DNA of 64,000 nt from Bacteroidales bacterium UBA6428 (GTDB lineage Bacteria > Bacteroidota > Bacteroidia > Bacteroidales > UBA932), in assembly GCA_002437305.1 (NCBI GenBank), contig DJOW01000071.1, forward strand, positions 3,041 through 67,040, given 5' to 3'. Position numbers and translations under genes: made by a program. The first letter of the stretch is position 1. The number at the start of each line of letters is the position of its first letter. A model generated the notes under the pieces. The model searched no databases, was not told where the DNA came from, and worked only from the letters and a program-made list of their open reading frames with translations. Positions 1 to 8,107 of the stretch are shown here, in pieces.

Positions 1-106
1 TGCTGACATTTGCTTTTCTTTCCCTTCCCTTAGTTCGGAAAACTGATGTAAAGATAAGAAAAGTAACCGAGAAACGAGAAACAAAACGGAAACAAGAAAC
101 AGTCTT

Positions 107-517
107 TTATGTCTTTTTAAGAGTGAGTTCGGAAAACATCGGAAAACGAACAAAACCGCTTAAAGCGTTGATACTTAATGTGTTTACTTTCATTTGCTTT
201 CTTGTCTTTTCAAACGCATTTCGTAGGACTAAGATATTCTTGACATCCTGCTCCTCGTTGTTCATCGCGATATATACCGAGATCGCACCCACTACGGCTA
301 CCACACCGGCAATGGCGTAACAGAGTTTCACCACGATAGGAACATACTTGGCGATTTCCTCGCTCACTTGGGTCAGTGCCGCTGTTCCGGCCGAGTAGTC
401 TCCTGCTGTAGTCTGTGCCATCAAAGCAGTCACCCCGCATACCATCATCAGGCAGGTCATCTGCGTTTTCTTTGAAGTCGCGACCTTCTTTGCGAATCTT
501 TTAACTTTTTCAAACAT
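107..517 (-). CDS. TraE-like (DUF4134) conjugation protein with aberrant C-terminus
   Basis: The first ~85 residues match the DUF4134/TraE pattern: a basic N-terminus, a signal-like hydrophobic stretch, then a transmembrane segment (VVKLCYAIAGVVAVVGAISV) ending in YIAMNNEEQDVKN. The intact neighbour at 569-901 continues at this point with a second membrane segment. Here the sequence changes abruptly (from about position 235 leftward) to a polar, basic tail ending FSELTLKKT. The second membrane segment is therefore missing, which looks like a rearrangement junction or deletion. The start is the first ATG, 51 bp after the neighbour's stop. The family is an inner-membrane component of the Bacteroidales conjugation apparatus; this copy is probably non-functional. 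Confidence 0.6.
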   Translation of the reverse strand: MFEKVKRFAKKVATSKKTQMTCLMMVCGVTALMAQTTAGDYSAGTAALTQVSEEIAKYVPIVVKLCYAIAGVVAVVGAISVYIAMNNEEQDVKNILVLRNAFEKTRKQMKVNTLSINALSGFVRFPMFSELTLKKT

Positions 518-568
518 GCTTGTCTTGTTTTAATTGAACTTTATTGATTGTTTTACACTCGTGATTTT

Positions 569-901
569 CTAAATTCGATAGCCGAAAAATGCCGGAAATA
601 CGATGGATGCTCCGATAATGAAGAGACAGGCTCCGACCAGCGTAAGGATATGCTTGGTGATTCCGTCTTCGCCAGTGTTCATCTTAATGTATATCTGGAA
701 TGCGGCTATGATCGCCAAACCTCCTGCAACCGCGTAAATGATGTACTGGACATAGAGCATCATCGTCACCACATAGTCGTGCATGGAAGCCAGCGCGTCC
801 GCTCCCCACGAGTAGTTCACGCCACCACTTTTGGCGAAGACGGAAGAGGGAAGCAGCGTACACAATGCGCTTAGTATTCTTTTGCCGTCGTGTCGGGTCA
901 T
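569..901 (-). CDS. traE: TraE-family (DUF4134) conjugation protein
   Basis: The 110-residue protein has a signal-like N-terminus (cleavage plausible after VFA), then two membrane segments separated by a short polar turn (KMNTGEDGITKH) and a final FFG motif. This is the layout of the DUF4134/TraE family, a small membrane protein encoded just before TraF/TraG in Bacteroidales conjugative transposons. Its ATG overlaps the stop of the upstream TraD-like gene in an ATGA, indicating translational coupling. A second, damaged copy follows at 107-517. TraF and TraG, expected next, are not in the window. Confidence 0.8.
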   Translation of the reverse strand: MTRHDGKRILSALCTLLPSSVFAKSGGVNYSWGADALASMHDYVVTMMLYVQYIIYAVAGGLAIIAAFQIYIKMNTGEDGITKHILTLVGACLFIIGASIVFPAFFGYRI

Positions 902-1350
902 AGTTCATCAAATACGTTCTTGGTGGTTACACCTCCGTCCGGATGCAATTCACCAATGCCATTTTGAATCATCAGCCTGTACAGCTCTGCGGAGTTATAG
1001 GGATTGGAGAAGGTGACCTGTGTCTCTTCCATGTTAGCCTTGACCTTGTTGTTCAGAGCCTCGATGACATCCTGTTTCGGCTTTTCGTCTGTGGGATTTG
1101 TTTCCCCCGATACATTCTGTGTCTCATCGATATAGTGTGTCTCATACTCGTTGTCACCGATATTGAATCCCTTGTCGTTCTCCACCACGCTGACGCTTTC
1201 TTCCTTGTCAAAATCACTCACGTCAAATTCCTCTTCTCCGGATTTTGTCTTTTCCCCGTTTTTACCATAAAGGTCTCTTGCTATCATCACAGCGTAGTAG
1301 ATGATGTATGCCACGGTCAGCGCGATTGTGAAGATGAAATATGCTTTCAT
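898..1350 (-). CDS. TraD-like conjugal transfer protein
   Basis: The 150-residue protein has one N-terminal membrane anchor (residues ~4-24) followed by a charged, acidic, probably flexible linker. A short C-terminal region (EETQVTFSNPYNSAELYRLM) resembles the small protein annotated TraD in Bacteroidales conjugative transposons. The position directly upstream of traE, with an ATGA overlap, supports that assignment. The family has no known enzymatic activity. TraA (ParA-like), TraB and TraC, normally upstream, are absent: the next gene to the right is the element's primase-like gene. The assignment rests on layout plus remembered family features. Confidence 0.55.
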   Translation of the reverse strand: MKAYFIFTIALTVAYIIYYAVMIARDLYGKNGEKTKSGEEEFDVSDFDKEESVSVVENDKGFNIGDNEYETHYIDETQNVSGETNPTDEKPKQDVIEALNNKVKANMEETQVTFSNPYNSAELYRLMIQNGIGELHPDGGVTTKNVFDEL

Positions 1351-1594
1351 GTCTTATAGTCTGATTTTAGAATATGATTAAAATATGAACGCAAAGGAAA
1401 TACAATAATTTCATACTACGAAATATCCTCTCGAAAAACGGCTGAATATTAAACATTATTCCGATAAAATATAAAATCATACTCAATTATCATACTTTGT
1501 TGAGTTTTGTTCGGGGCAAAAGACAAGAAAAGCCCTCCGTTTTTGGGAGAGCCCTTCATTGGTTGGAAGATTTCTATTTGAGGGAAGACAAAGA
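1351..1594. other. AT-rich spacer between primase and tra genes
   Basis: No gene is visible in these 244 bp. On the leftward strand the spacer holds a terminator-like hairpin after the primase gene (1528-1552) and then AT-rich sequence that should carry the promoter for the tra genes; no clean TAnnTTTG box was found there. Confidence 0.5.
1528..1552 (-). terminator. Rho-independent terminator of the primase operon
   Basis: On the minus strand a 7-bp stem (GCTCTCC/GGAGGGC, one G-U pair) with a CAAAAAC loop is followed by TTTTC. It lies about 40 nt past the primase stop codon at 1595. Confidence 0.6.
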
Positions 1595-2482
1595 CTAACG
1601 CTTTTTGCCTCTCAGATAGTCATTGAGGTCTTTGTAGTTATAATAACATTCCGAATGGTCAGTTACCCGATTGCCACAAAGCCCGGCAATGGTAGCGACG
1701 GTCTTCCGCCCGGCAAGGTCGTTGTCCAGATAGCAATGGATTGCGGCGTACTGTTCCAGTTCCACAAGACACTTATTCAGATTACCGACTGAGTTCATCA
1801 CAAGAAAGTCGGTAGGACTGTCGATACAGACATGATAGTCTCCTTTTCTATGGAGTTCTTGGTAAGACAAGAAGTCCATAAAACCCTCGAACACGCAGAC
1901 ATGGCTTTGGATTATATCCTTGTTATACCTGATGACGGATATGTCTTTCCCTTTTATACATCCCTTATAGTAAGGATTGCGCACCTCGTAACCGCCGGTC
2001 TTGTTTTCAAAGGCTATGGCGAAATAGTGTCTTTTGCGTAGTTCATAATGAATTTCCTTGCAATACAGCCTGCCGATATTCTCACTGATATATCTGGAAC
2101 GGAGGTAAGACAACAGGGCATGGTGGCCCAGTTCTCTTACTTCCACGTTTTCCATTTCTTCCTCGATAGGACAGGGACGGACGCTCCGGCTTTGTAACTG
2201 CTGAAAAGGTATGCCAATGGCATTCTCGCTGATGCGGAGCAATACCATACTTACATTGCTAGTCCGATAAAGGTGTTTTCCCAGTTCTATGATGTCGCCA
2301 CCGGCAGAAAGCCCAAAGTCGTACCATTCGTTCAAATTGTCGTTGACCTTGAACGAGGGGGTACGTTCCTCTCGCAATGGGGAGTGGTACCAATACTGAC
2401 AGCCACGCGCATTGATCGGAGAATGTCCTATTATCCGCAGATATTCCACGAGCCGTATCTGTTTCGCTTCTTTTATATTCAT
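1595..2482 (-). CDS. Toprim-domain primase-like protein of mobile element
   Basis: The 295-residue protein has a DnaG-like architecture. An N-terminal CHC2-type fold (residues ~25-75, ending EWYDFGLSAGGDI) has lost most of the zinc-binding Cys/His residues (YWYHSPL in place of C-x-x-H). A C-terminal toprim domain carries the conserved acidic residues in EGFMDFLS and DNDLAG. Such proteins are encoded beside a RecA-like ATPase in Bacteroidales integrative elements, where they probably prime replication of the excised or transferred DNA. The gene lies 46 bp downstream of the ATPase gene and is the last of that operon before a terminator. Confidence 0.8.
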   Translation of the reverse strand: MNIKEAKQIRLVEYLRIIGHSPINARGCQYWYHSPLREERTPSFKVNDNLNEWYDFGLSAGGDIIELGKHLYRTSNVSMVLLRISENAIGIPFQQLQSRSVRPCPIEEEMENVEVRELGHHALLSYLRSRYISENIGRLYCKEIHYELRKRHYFAIAFENKTGGYEVRNPYYKGCIKGKDISVIRYNKDIIQSHVCVFEGFMDFLSYQELHRKGDYHVCIDSPTDFLVMNSVGNLNKCLVELEQYAAIHCYLDNDLAGRKTVATIAGLCGNRVTDHSECYYNYKDLNDYLRGKKR

Positions 2483-2528
2483 TTTAGTATGGTTTACTTA
2501 TATATACCCACAAACTAAACCATACAGC

Positions 2529-3599
2529 TTAGAGATGGAATGAACTGTTATATGAGTAGGTACGACCGTTTTTTGTAATGGCATGATTTTGCAACAGGAA
2601 CTTACACAAGTTTACCAATGTGTTTCTTCCTCTTGAATACCCAATGCTCTCATATCCCCTTTTAAGAGATTCAAGCAAAGATTGATAGCCATATTCCGCA
2701 CATTCTTCAAAGGCTACTTCCAAGGCGGTTCGGTGTTGCTGCTCGGTCATATCCGTATAAGAAACAAGTCTGTCCATTTTGTTCTTTTTGAATTGATGAT
2801 CTTTTACCAAGTGCGGGAGAGAGTCTTCTCCGATCTCAAATGCGAAAGGTGTAAATTCCCTGTCCCTTATGTGCATGGCTTTTACTTCGCTGATTCTTCC
2901 ATTTTCATTGTTTTTTGATATTTGCAGGATAGTTTCGGCCTTATTGTTCAGCTCTGTTCCTATATGGCCTCTGGTATTGTCATCGCCTTTGTTTAGATGC
3001 AATACGGTGTGGATATGCAGCTCGTAATAGCTTGACCAACGCATCAGTTCATTGATTATGTCAAGGGATTCACTGGGGCTGTTTATGTCGTGGATTAAAT
3101 CACGGATGCCGTCAATGATTACGAGTCCGATGTTTTGTTCCTCGTGGAGTGCCCACCGTATAATGTCTCTCCTTTGGTCGGGAGTGTATTCTCGCAGGAC
3201 CAAGAATTGGATGTTGTCATTTTCCTGATCAGTAGGCAATCCTGCCAGTTTGAGGATTCGATGAAGCACTTTGTGGCAATGGCACTTGCTTTGTTCTGTG
3301 TCAATGTATAGGATTCGATTCTTGCAAGACGGCAGTTCTGCCTTATATTTCAGGACTTCCTTTCCGGAAAGGGCAGATGCGACAATGGCACTGACATTGA
3401 AGGTCTTTTTGCTTTTGGGTTTGCCGGTGGAAGCACTGAAATTTCCAATTGTAGCAATGGTAACGTCATCTATTTGTACGATTTCCTGCGGGAACTCATA
3501 CTTTTCGGTGACGCTCAGCCGTATATATTTCAATAAGGATTTATATTTAGCTTCATCTATCCGATAATTGTTGGGTTGTGTTATATCGGGTTGCATCAT
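2529..3599 (-). CDS. RecA-fold ATPase (AAA_25/RepA-helicase-like) of mobile element
   Basis: The 356-residue protein has a Walker A-like loop (GKPKSKKTF, residues ~59-67), a Walker B strand (GLVIIDGIRDL) and a downstream H-L-N-K-G sensor-like motif. This is the pattern of hexameric RepA/AAA_25 helicase-like ATPases carried by Bacteroidales mobile elements beside a primase. The C-terminal ~90 residues look like a small winged-helix DNA-binding region. Its ATG overlaps the stop of the preceding HTH gene (ATGA), so the two are coupled; a second ATG follows immediately. The lysine in KSKKT at the position of the usual G of G-K-T is notable but seen in this family. Confidence 0.8.
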   Translation of the reverse strand: MMQPDITQPNNYRIDEAKYKSLLKYIRLSVTEKYEFPQEIVQIDDVTIATIGNFSASTGKPKSKKTFNVSAIVASALSGKEVLKYKAELPSCKNRILYIDTEQSKCHCHKVLHRILKLAGLPTDQENDNIQFLVLREYTPDQRRDIIRWALHEEQNIGLVIIDGIRDLIHDINSPSESLDIINELMRWSSYYELHIHTVLHLNKGDDNTRGHIGTELNNKAETILQISKNNENGRISEVKAMHIRDREFTPFAFEIGEDSLPHLVKDHQFKKNKMDRLVSYTDMTEQQHRTALEVAFEECAEYGYQSLLESLKRGYESIGYSRGRNTLVNLCKFLLQNHAITKNGRTYSYNSSFHL

Positions 3600-4042
3600 T
3601 TTTTTCCTCCTTTTGTTGGTTTGTTCTTACTTTTTTGTCCCAATGTGTATGCGATGAGATTGGCTTGCCTTTCTATTTCAGCATTGGAGAGACAGGGGTT
3701 GCGCTTTATCCATCGGTTCAGGTCATCCCTGAGAATGAATATGTTTTTCCCATTCGGCTTATACACGGTAAGTTCTTTCTGCATGGTCAACTTATAGACA
3801 TAACCTTTTGATACTTGTAGATAGGCGGCTACCTCGTCTATATTGAGAAAGTCTTTTGCGGCATAAGCTATCTTTTCCACATTTTCAAGATGGGATAGCA
3901 GTTCGGCCAAAGATCCGAATCGTTTCAGGTAATTTTCAACATTCAGAATTTCCTGCTGAAATTTTTCCAAAGAGTTGTTTTCGAGGAATGACTTCAATCC
4001 TTCGATACGGGAGAGCAGTAAGTCTATTTCTTTTCTGTTCAT
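3596..4042 (-). CDS. Excisionase-like HTH protein (second of tandem pair)
   Basis: The 148-residue protein has a helical N-terminus and a MerR/excisionase-type winged HTH (DEVAAYLQVSKGYVYKLT, then KPNGKNIFILRDDLNRWI). Its closest visible relative is the upstream gene. The open frame extends upstream to 4111, but I chose 4042 because its ATG overlaps the upstream stop in an ATGA and the extra 23 residues only overlap the neighbour. Proteins of this type act as recombination directionality factors or regulators in Bacteroidales elements. The C-terminus is basic (KSKNKPTKGGKK). Confidence 0.75.
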   Translation of the reverse strand: MNRKEIDLLLSRIEGLKSFLENNSLEKFQQEILNVENYLKRFGSLAELLSHLENVEKIAYAAKDFLNIDEVAAYLQVSKGYVYKLTMQKELTVYKPNGKNIFILRDDLNRWIKRNPCLSNAEIERQANLIAYTLGQKSKNKPTKGGKK

Positions 4043-4434
4043 AACTCTTTTCTTGTTATAGCGACAGGTTGCCCTATTGCTTGTATTTGATTCCTCATTG
4101 CCCATTCGCAAAGTTCCTTTCTATTGAAATACATTAATTTGCCGTTTGGCTTGTAGTGTGGTATTTGCTTGAGAGAAGTGAGTTTGTAGATATAACTCTC
4201 GGACAAGCCAAGATAAGCAGAAGCTTCAGCGGTAGTCAACACTTCCTTGACTGTCCAAATACGCTCTTTCAACTGTGCAATGTAATTCTCGATGGTCTGG
4301 ATTTTATCCACTACGTTAATCTTTTGTTCTAACGACTGGAGCCGCTCAAAAGGTTTCTCTGTTGCCATCATCGAAATCATGTTCTCCATTTTGGAGAGCA
4401 TCACATTTTCATTCGTCATTCTTCGATGTCTCAT
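4039..4434 (-). CDS. Excisionase-like HTH protein (first of tandem pair)
   Basis: The 131-residue protein has an N-terminal coiled-coil-like helix and a winged HTH at residues ~68-115 (TTAEASAYLGLSESYIYKLT, then KPNGKLMYFNRKELCEW). It is clearly paralogous to the next gene. It is the first gene of a coupled HTH-HTH-ATPase unit with a candidate promoter at 4499-4506. A likely role is control of excision or of the downstream replication genes; this is inferred from context. A second in-frame ATG lies five codons in. Confidence 0.75.
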   Translation of the reverse strand: MRHRRMTNENVMLSKMENMISMMATEKPFERLQSLEQKINVVDKIQTIENYIAQLKERIWTVKEVLTTAEASAYLGLSESYIYKLTSLKQIPHYKPNGKLMYFNRKELCEWAMRNQIQAIGQPVAITRKEL

Positions 4435-4469
4435 TGTTTGATGTTGTTAAATTTGACAATGGGAGGTAT

Positions 4470-4499
4470 GCCCTCCGTGGGTAATCGATTACGGAGGGC
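4470..4499 (-). promoter_or_regulatory. Dyad/hairpin at the 5' end of the HTH operon transcript
   Basis: Perfect 9-bp arms GCCCTCCGT (4470-4478) and ACGGAGGGC (4491-4499) enclose the palindrome TAATCGATTA. The dyad begins at the predicted transcription start, so it could be an operator or a 5' stem-loop. It is not followed by a T-run, so it is not a terminator. Confidence 0.5.
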
Positions 4500-4506
4500 A
4501 AAGGTA
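4499..4506 (-). promoter_or_regulatory. -7 box of HTH-ATPase-primase operon
   Basis: TACCTTTG on the minus strand matches the Bacteroidota consensus TAnnTTTG, about 65 bp before the first HTH gene. Confidence 0.55.
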
Positions 4507-4592
4507 GGTGAGTATATTCGCTTGATTATGTTGAGATTATTGAGAATCAACGCAACTCTCAATGCAACTCTCAACAATTTGTTATTCCTTTG

Positions 4593-5381
4593 TTATACTT
4601 CTTTGTTTTTGATTAGTGTGATGTACTTGTCTATGATCGCCAGAAACTGCTTATCTATGGCATTGGGAGTGGTGTCTTTTATCCGATTGAGGGTTGATGA
4701 CATATCGTGTTGGGTCAGTAATTTCTTCCCTGAAGAACTGATGACAAGACGTTTTTGGGCAATTACCGATTGCCAGTTATAGGTTATCACATTGTGTGAA
4801 GCAAGTTTATCCAACAACAAAACCAATTTGCTGTTGTTTCTTGAGGTTACAGTCTGCAATGTGTCTGCCGCATAACAAATGGCGACATTGTCTGCATCCA
4901 AAACTTCCTTAAACAAACAGACCTCATTGGCAAGTTGCACAATGAGGTCCAGAGTATGTCTGTCAAGTAAAGGTTTGATGTTGGCATTCTGAATGGCCTG
5001 AGCCTGATTCTCCGGACTGCTGCTGTCGGGCTCGGTAGCGGATTCCGACAGGTCAATGGCGTAAAATTCGTTCAGAAGTTTTATGATCCCGTTTTTGTCC
5101 AATAGTTCATGGTCGAAATGTTTGCGAATCAAACTTTCATGCTTTCTCAAAAGTTCTATTACCGTGTAGTAATTCTTTAGATGTTCATTCTTGCTCCAGG
5201 CATCATTCGCATCGTGAAACTGATGGGAATGAGTAAAGTCAAGCACGTATCGCCTGTAACTTTTTTGTCGTGTGGTGACTTCGTCTTTGTAAGACTTTTG
5301 GGCTTGCTCAACCAACCGGATTAGCCCTTCTTTACCGGTCTGCGCAGGAGTCCATCGGAAACCTCGCATCGCTCTTTTCAA
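4593..5381 (-). CDS. Unknown mobile-element protein, 262 residues
   Basis: I do not recognise a family. The protein is soluble and mostly helical. It has a basic N-terminus, a Ser/Pro/Glu-rich linker near residues 115-130 (ATEPDSSSPENQ) and a helical C-terminal half. There is no signal peptide or membrane segment. It lies between the 502-residue unknown protein (46 bp away from its start at 5381) and the HTH operon, all in the same direction, so it was probably transcribed with the integrase unit. No catalytic motif is evident. Confidence 0.6.
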   Translation of the reverse strand: MKRAMRGFRWTPAQTGKEGLIRLVEQAQKSYKDEVTTRQKSYRRYVLDFTHSHQFHDANDAWSKNEHLKNYYTVIELLRKHESLIRKHFDHELLDKNGIIKLLNEFYAIDLSESATEPDSSSPENQAQAIQNANIKPLLDRHTLDLIVQLANEVCLFKEVLDADNVAICYAADTLQTVTSRNNSKLVLLLDKLASHNVITYNWQSVIAQKRLVISSSGKKLLTQHDMSSTLNRIKDTTPNAIDKQFLAIIDKYITLIKNKEV

Positions 5382-5426
5382 AAAGAGAGAGGCGCAAAGA
5401 GAATTTCTTTGACATAAAATATTATT

Positions 5427-6935
5427 TTAAGTATTGTTGTTTGCCATCTTTGCATTGATGGCGTGTTTGTTTTGAGTACTAAGATAGTTATCAGCAATGG
5501 TTTTTAGTTGAATATCGTATGTGTCTATCAATCCTTTTTTTACTATAAAACGAATATTACTATCCATACTTTCTCTGTTAGGCACTTTATCATTTTGCAA
5601 GCGGAAGCAGTTTACGCACTTTACCCATACATCATAGGGATTGTGTTGCTTAAAGGCCAAATGAACAAAGTACATAAGTGAAGCCTGTGTTTTCATCCAT
5701 ACTATAGGTTGTTCAAATGCCGTTTCATCGAAAATACCTTTGAATGCGGCAAATGTGGTGTCGGAGGAGATATATCCACCGTCCAGTAGGGCGGAGAACA
5801 TTAAATGAATCTCATCTTCGCTATTCGGACTGTAAAATACAACTTTGCTCGTATGAATGAGCCGTTCATCAGAAGTTTCTTCATTGAACGTATTTTCAAT
5901 GTGGTTGAACTTATCACAGATAGTCTTTAATTTAACATCATACCTATCCAACCATCCGGCTCGTTTAATCCAACTGTAACCTGACACAAAACAAGCTTTG
6001 TGTGGAGTGTGTCCGTTTATGCTGAAACAACATTCTCCTTTTACCCACAAGTCCTTCTTGTTGAATTTGTAAAATGCCTGATATACGAAAAAGGACAACT
6101 GCCGTTGTGTTTTAATCCATTCTACAGGCTTGCTGAAGGTCTTTTTACTGAAAATGCCGACAAATGTTTTCAAGCCGGTGTCTGGTGCGATGTATCCGTA
6201 TTTCACTAAATCTCGATACAGCACTGCTATATCTTCTTCACTCTGTGGTGTGTAGAACGTCCCTGTCTGATGCGTTGGCTCAAATTCAGTAAAGTCAACT
6301 TCCGGGTAGAGGGCTTTGGTCGTTTCGTAAAGTCCCGTATTGTACCTCGGAACACGACAAGTGCTGAATCGCTTCCCTTTTTCCCTTTTCCATTGCTTTT
6401 CGAAAAGGATGTAGGTGCTGGGAAGTTTGCAGATGATAGATACAGCATAGGCTATCACTTTCAGTTGCAGTGGCTTCGTTTGCGGCATCGGCTGATAGTG
6501 TTCTTCCAAAAGGCCTGCGCGTATGGCTCTTTGTAACAATGTCGCCACCTGTTCATTGGCTAAAGGCTCAATCAAATCTTTATATTCGCCTTTCACCTCT
6601 TCTTCTTGCCTCTCACAAAGTGACAGCAACGCTTGCATATTGTTCGCATAACAGTCAATTACCTTGACGTATGCAGAATCAATTTCCTGTCTGTGGCTTT
6701 GTACATAGTTTACTACTGGGGCAGTAAATTCGTTATTTGTCATAAGGTTTGCCAAAAGAGGAGAGGGGGCTTGTTCCATATATTGGCAAATCTCATTCGC
6801 CCATTTCCCGATATCCATCCACGAAGAGTCAAGTGCTTCAAATTCGATTTCACCATCCAAATCCAACTGGCTTTTCATTTCACCTACGATTCTGGTAATC
6901 TTCGTTATCTTAATAACGGTTTCTTGCCTTGTCAT
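5427..6935 (-). CDS. Unknown mobile-element protein with an internal ~120-residue duplication
   Basis: The 502-residue protein contains two related blocks at about residues 226-344 and 366-484. Each has FY-[TS]-P-x-S-E-[ED]-[DE]-I, then D-GYI-x-x-DT-x-[LF], GIF, W-[IM]-KTQ, F-V-[YH]-x-AF, VWVK, and Y-D-[VI]-[KQ]-LKTI near the end. The N-terminal ~200 residues are helical and unrelated to the repeats. The frame opens with GTG at 6941, but the ATG at 6935 is the more likely start. It lies 11 bp after the integrase stop, so it is probably co-transcribed with int. I cannot name a family; the tight coupling suggests a role in element biology. Confidence 0.75.
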   Translation of the reverse strand: MTRQETVIKITKITRIVGEMKSQLDLDGEIEFEALDSSWMDIGKWANEICQYMEQAPSPLLANLMTNNEFTAPVVNYVQSHRQEIDSAYVKVIDCYANNMQALLSLCERQEEEVKGEYKDLIEPLANEQVATLLQRAIRAGLLEEHYQPMPQTKPLQLKVIAYAVSIICKLPSTYILFEKQWKREKGKRFSTCRVPRYNTGLYETTKALYPEVDFTEFEPTHQTGTFYTPQSEEDIAVLYRDLVKYGYIAPDTGLKTFVGIFSKKTFSKPVEWIKTQRQLSFFVYQAFYKFNKKDLWVKGECCFSINGHTPHKACFVSGYSWIKRAGWLDRYDVKLKTICDKFNHIENTFNEETSDERLIHTSKVVFYSPNSEDEIHLMFSALLDGGYISSDTTFAAFKGIFDETAFEQPIVWMKTQASLMYFVHLAFKQHNPYDVWVKCVNCFRLQNDKVPNRESMDSNIRFIVKKGLIDTYDIQLKTIADNYLSTQNKHAINAKMANNNT

Positions 6936-6946
6936 AAACACGGGAT

Positions 6947-8107
6947 TTAATCGATGTCTGGAATCAATGATACGGCATTCTGCTTGTTTTTGTCAAGCAC
7001 CTTTGCATAAATTTGTGTGGTCGCCAGTTCTTTATGCCCTAACAGTTTTGATACAGTGTAGATGTCTGCGCCCAAGTCGAGCATGAGTACAGCGAAGGTA
7101 TGGCGGCCGCAGTGGAATGTTAAATTTTTATTTACTCCTGCTTTCATACTCCATCGTTGCAGTTCTACCGAAGTCCAAGCTCCATATGTAAATCCAGTAA
7201 ATACGGGATCATCCGGGTTGCCTCTTTCACCAAGGTATTTTTCTGCTTGTGAGGAAATGTCAAGATACTCTTGTCCTCCTGTTTTCTTTTGCTTGAATAT
7301 GATTCGTGTGTATTCCCCGAATTTTTGAACTTCGCTCCATGTAAGCTTCTGGATGTCGCTTTTGCGAAGTCCGGTCAAACACGAAAAGAGAAAAGCTCTT
7401 TTGAGAATAGGATAACGGCAAGGAGTAGCAGCCAACTGTTTTACCTCTTCCAAGGTAAGATAGTCACGCTTTACTTCAGCGGCTTTGAATCCCTCTATTC
7501 CACGCAAAGGATTTACAGGTATGATTCTTTCATCGTAAGCCTGGTTGATACAAGCACGGAGCTTGTTGAAATAGGAAACCTTTGAGTTCTGGGACAATCC
7601 TTGGAACACATCCCTTTCTCTACGCGGCCCCGTTCGCTTATGCGTATCCTTTTCTACATTATCCAAGAAGTCTTTGAAACCTGTAATAAACTCCGGAGTA
7701 ATATCTTTGAATGTGGTTTTCTCATCACAATAGATTTCGAGATAACGCAAGCAGCTTCTCCAGTTACCCCAGTTTCCGTCAGATTCAGGATTCTTGTGTC
7801 TTTCTTCAACCATCTTCCGATAGTATTCCAAAAAAGGGGTATCTTCTTTGAATTGGCGGGTAAAAGAGTACTCTCCGTTCTGCATTTCAATGAGCCGTTT
7901 GGACTTTATAGCCTGGGCAGTGGCCAATGTCTGTCGGTTCTGCTCACGTTCCATCGGAGTAGTCGCATCTATGAGGTACAGCTTTAAGTATTCTTTATGT
8001 CGCTTACCGTTTCTGTAGATGTCGAGATACAAGCTCACGTTACCGTTTGCCAACTTCTTTTCCCGTAATTTTACGGGTTCTTTCTGGATTGTTGTTTTCT
8101 TAGTCAT
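6947..8107 (-). CDS. Tyrosine recombinase/integrase
   Basis: The 386-residue protein has an arm-binding N-terminal domain (~1-85), a SAM-like core-binding domain (~90-200) and a tyrosine-recombinase catalytic domain. Catalytic residues visible are Arg248 (LTGLRKSD), His332 and Arg335 (FHCGRHTF), His358 (LLGHKEL) and the nucleophile Tyr367 (QIYAK). This is the usual architecture of integrases from Bacteroidales conjugative elements. It reads inward from the element's right end, 228 bp from mnmE. The leader (8108-8207) holds GGGACA-type repeats that are probably its arm sites. Confidence 0.95.
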   Translation of the reverse strand: MTKKTTIQKEPVKLREKKLANGNVSLYLDIYRNGKRHKEYLKLYLIDATTPMEREQNRQTLATAQAIKSKRLIEMQNGEYSFTRQFKEDTPFLEYYRKMVEERHKNPESDGNWGNWRSCLRYLEIYCDEKTTFKDITPEFITGFKDFLDNVEKDTHKRTGPRRERDVFQGLSQNSKVSYFNKLRACINQAYDERIIPVNPLRGIEGFKAAEVKRDYLTLEEVKQLAATPCRYPILKRAFLFSCLTGLRKSDIQKLTWSEVQKFGEYTRIIFKQKKTGGQEYLDISSQAEKYLGERGNPDDPVFTGFTYGAWTSVELQRWSMKAGVNKNLTFHCGRHTFAVLMLDLGADIYTVSKLLGHKELATTQIYAKVLDKNKQNAVSLIPDID

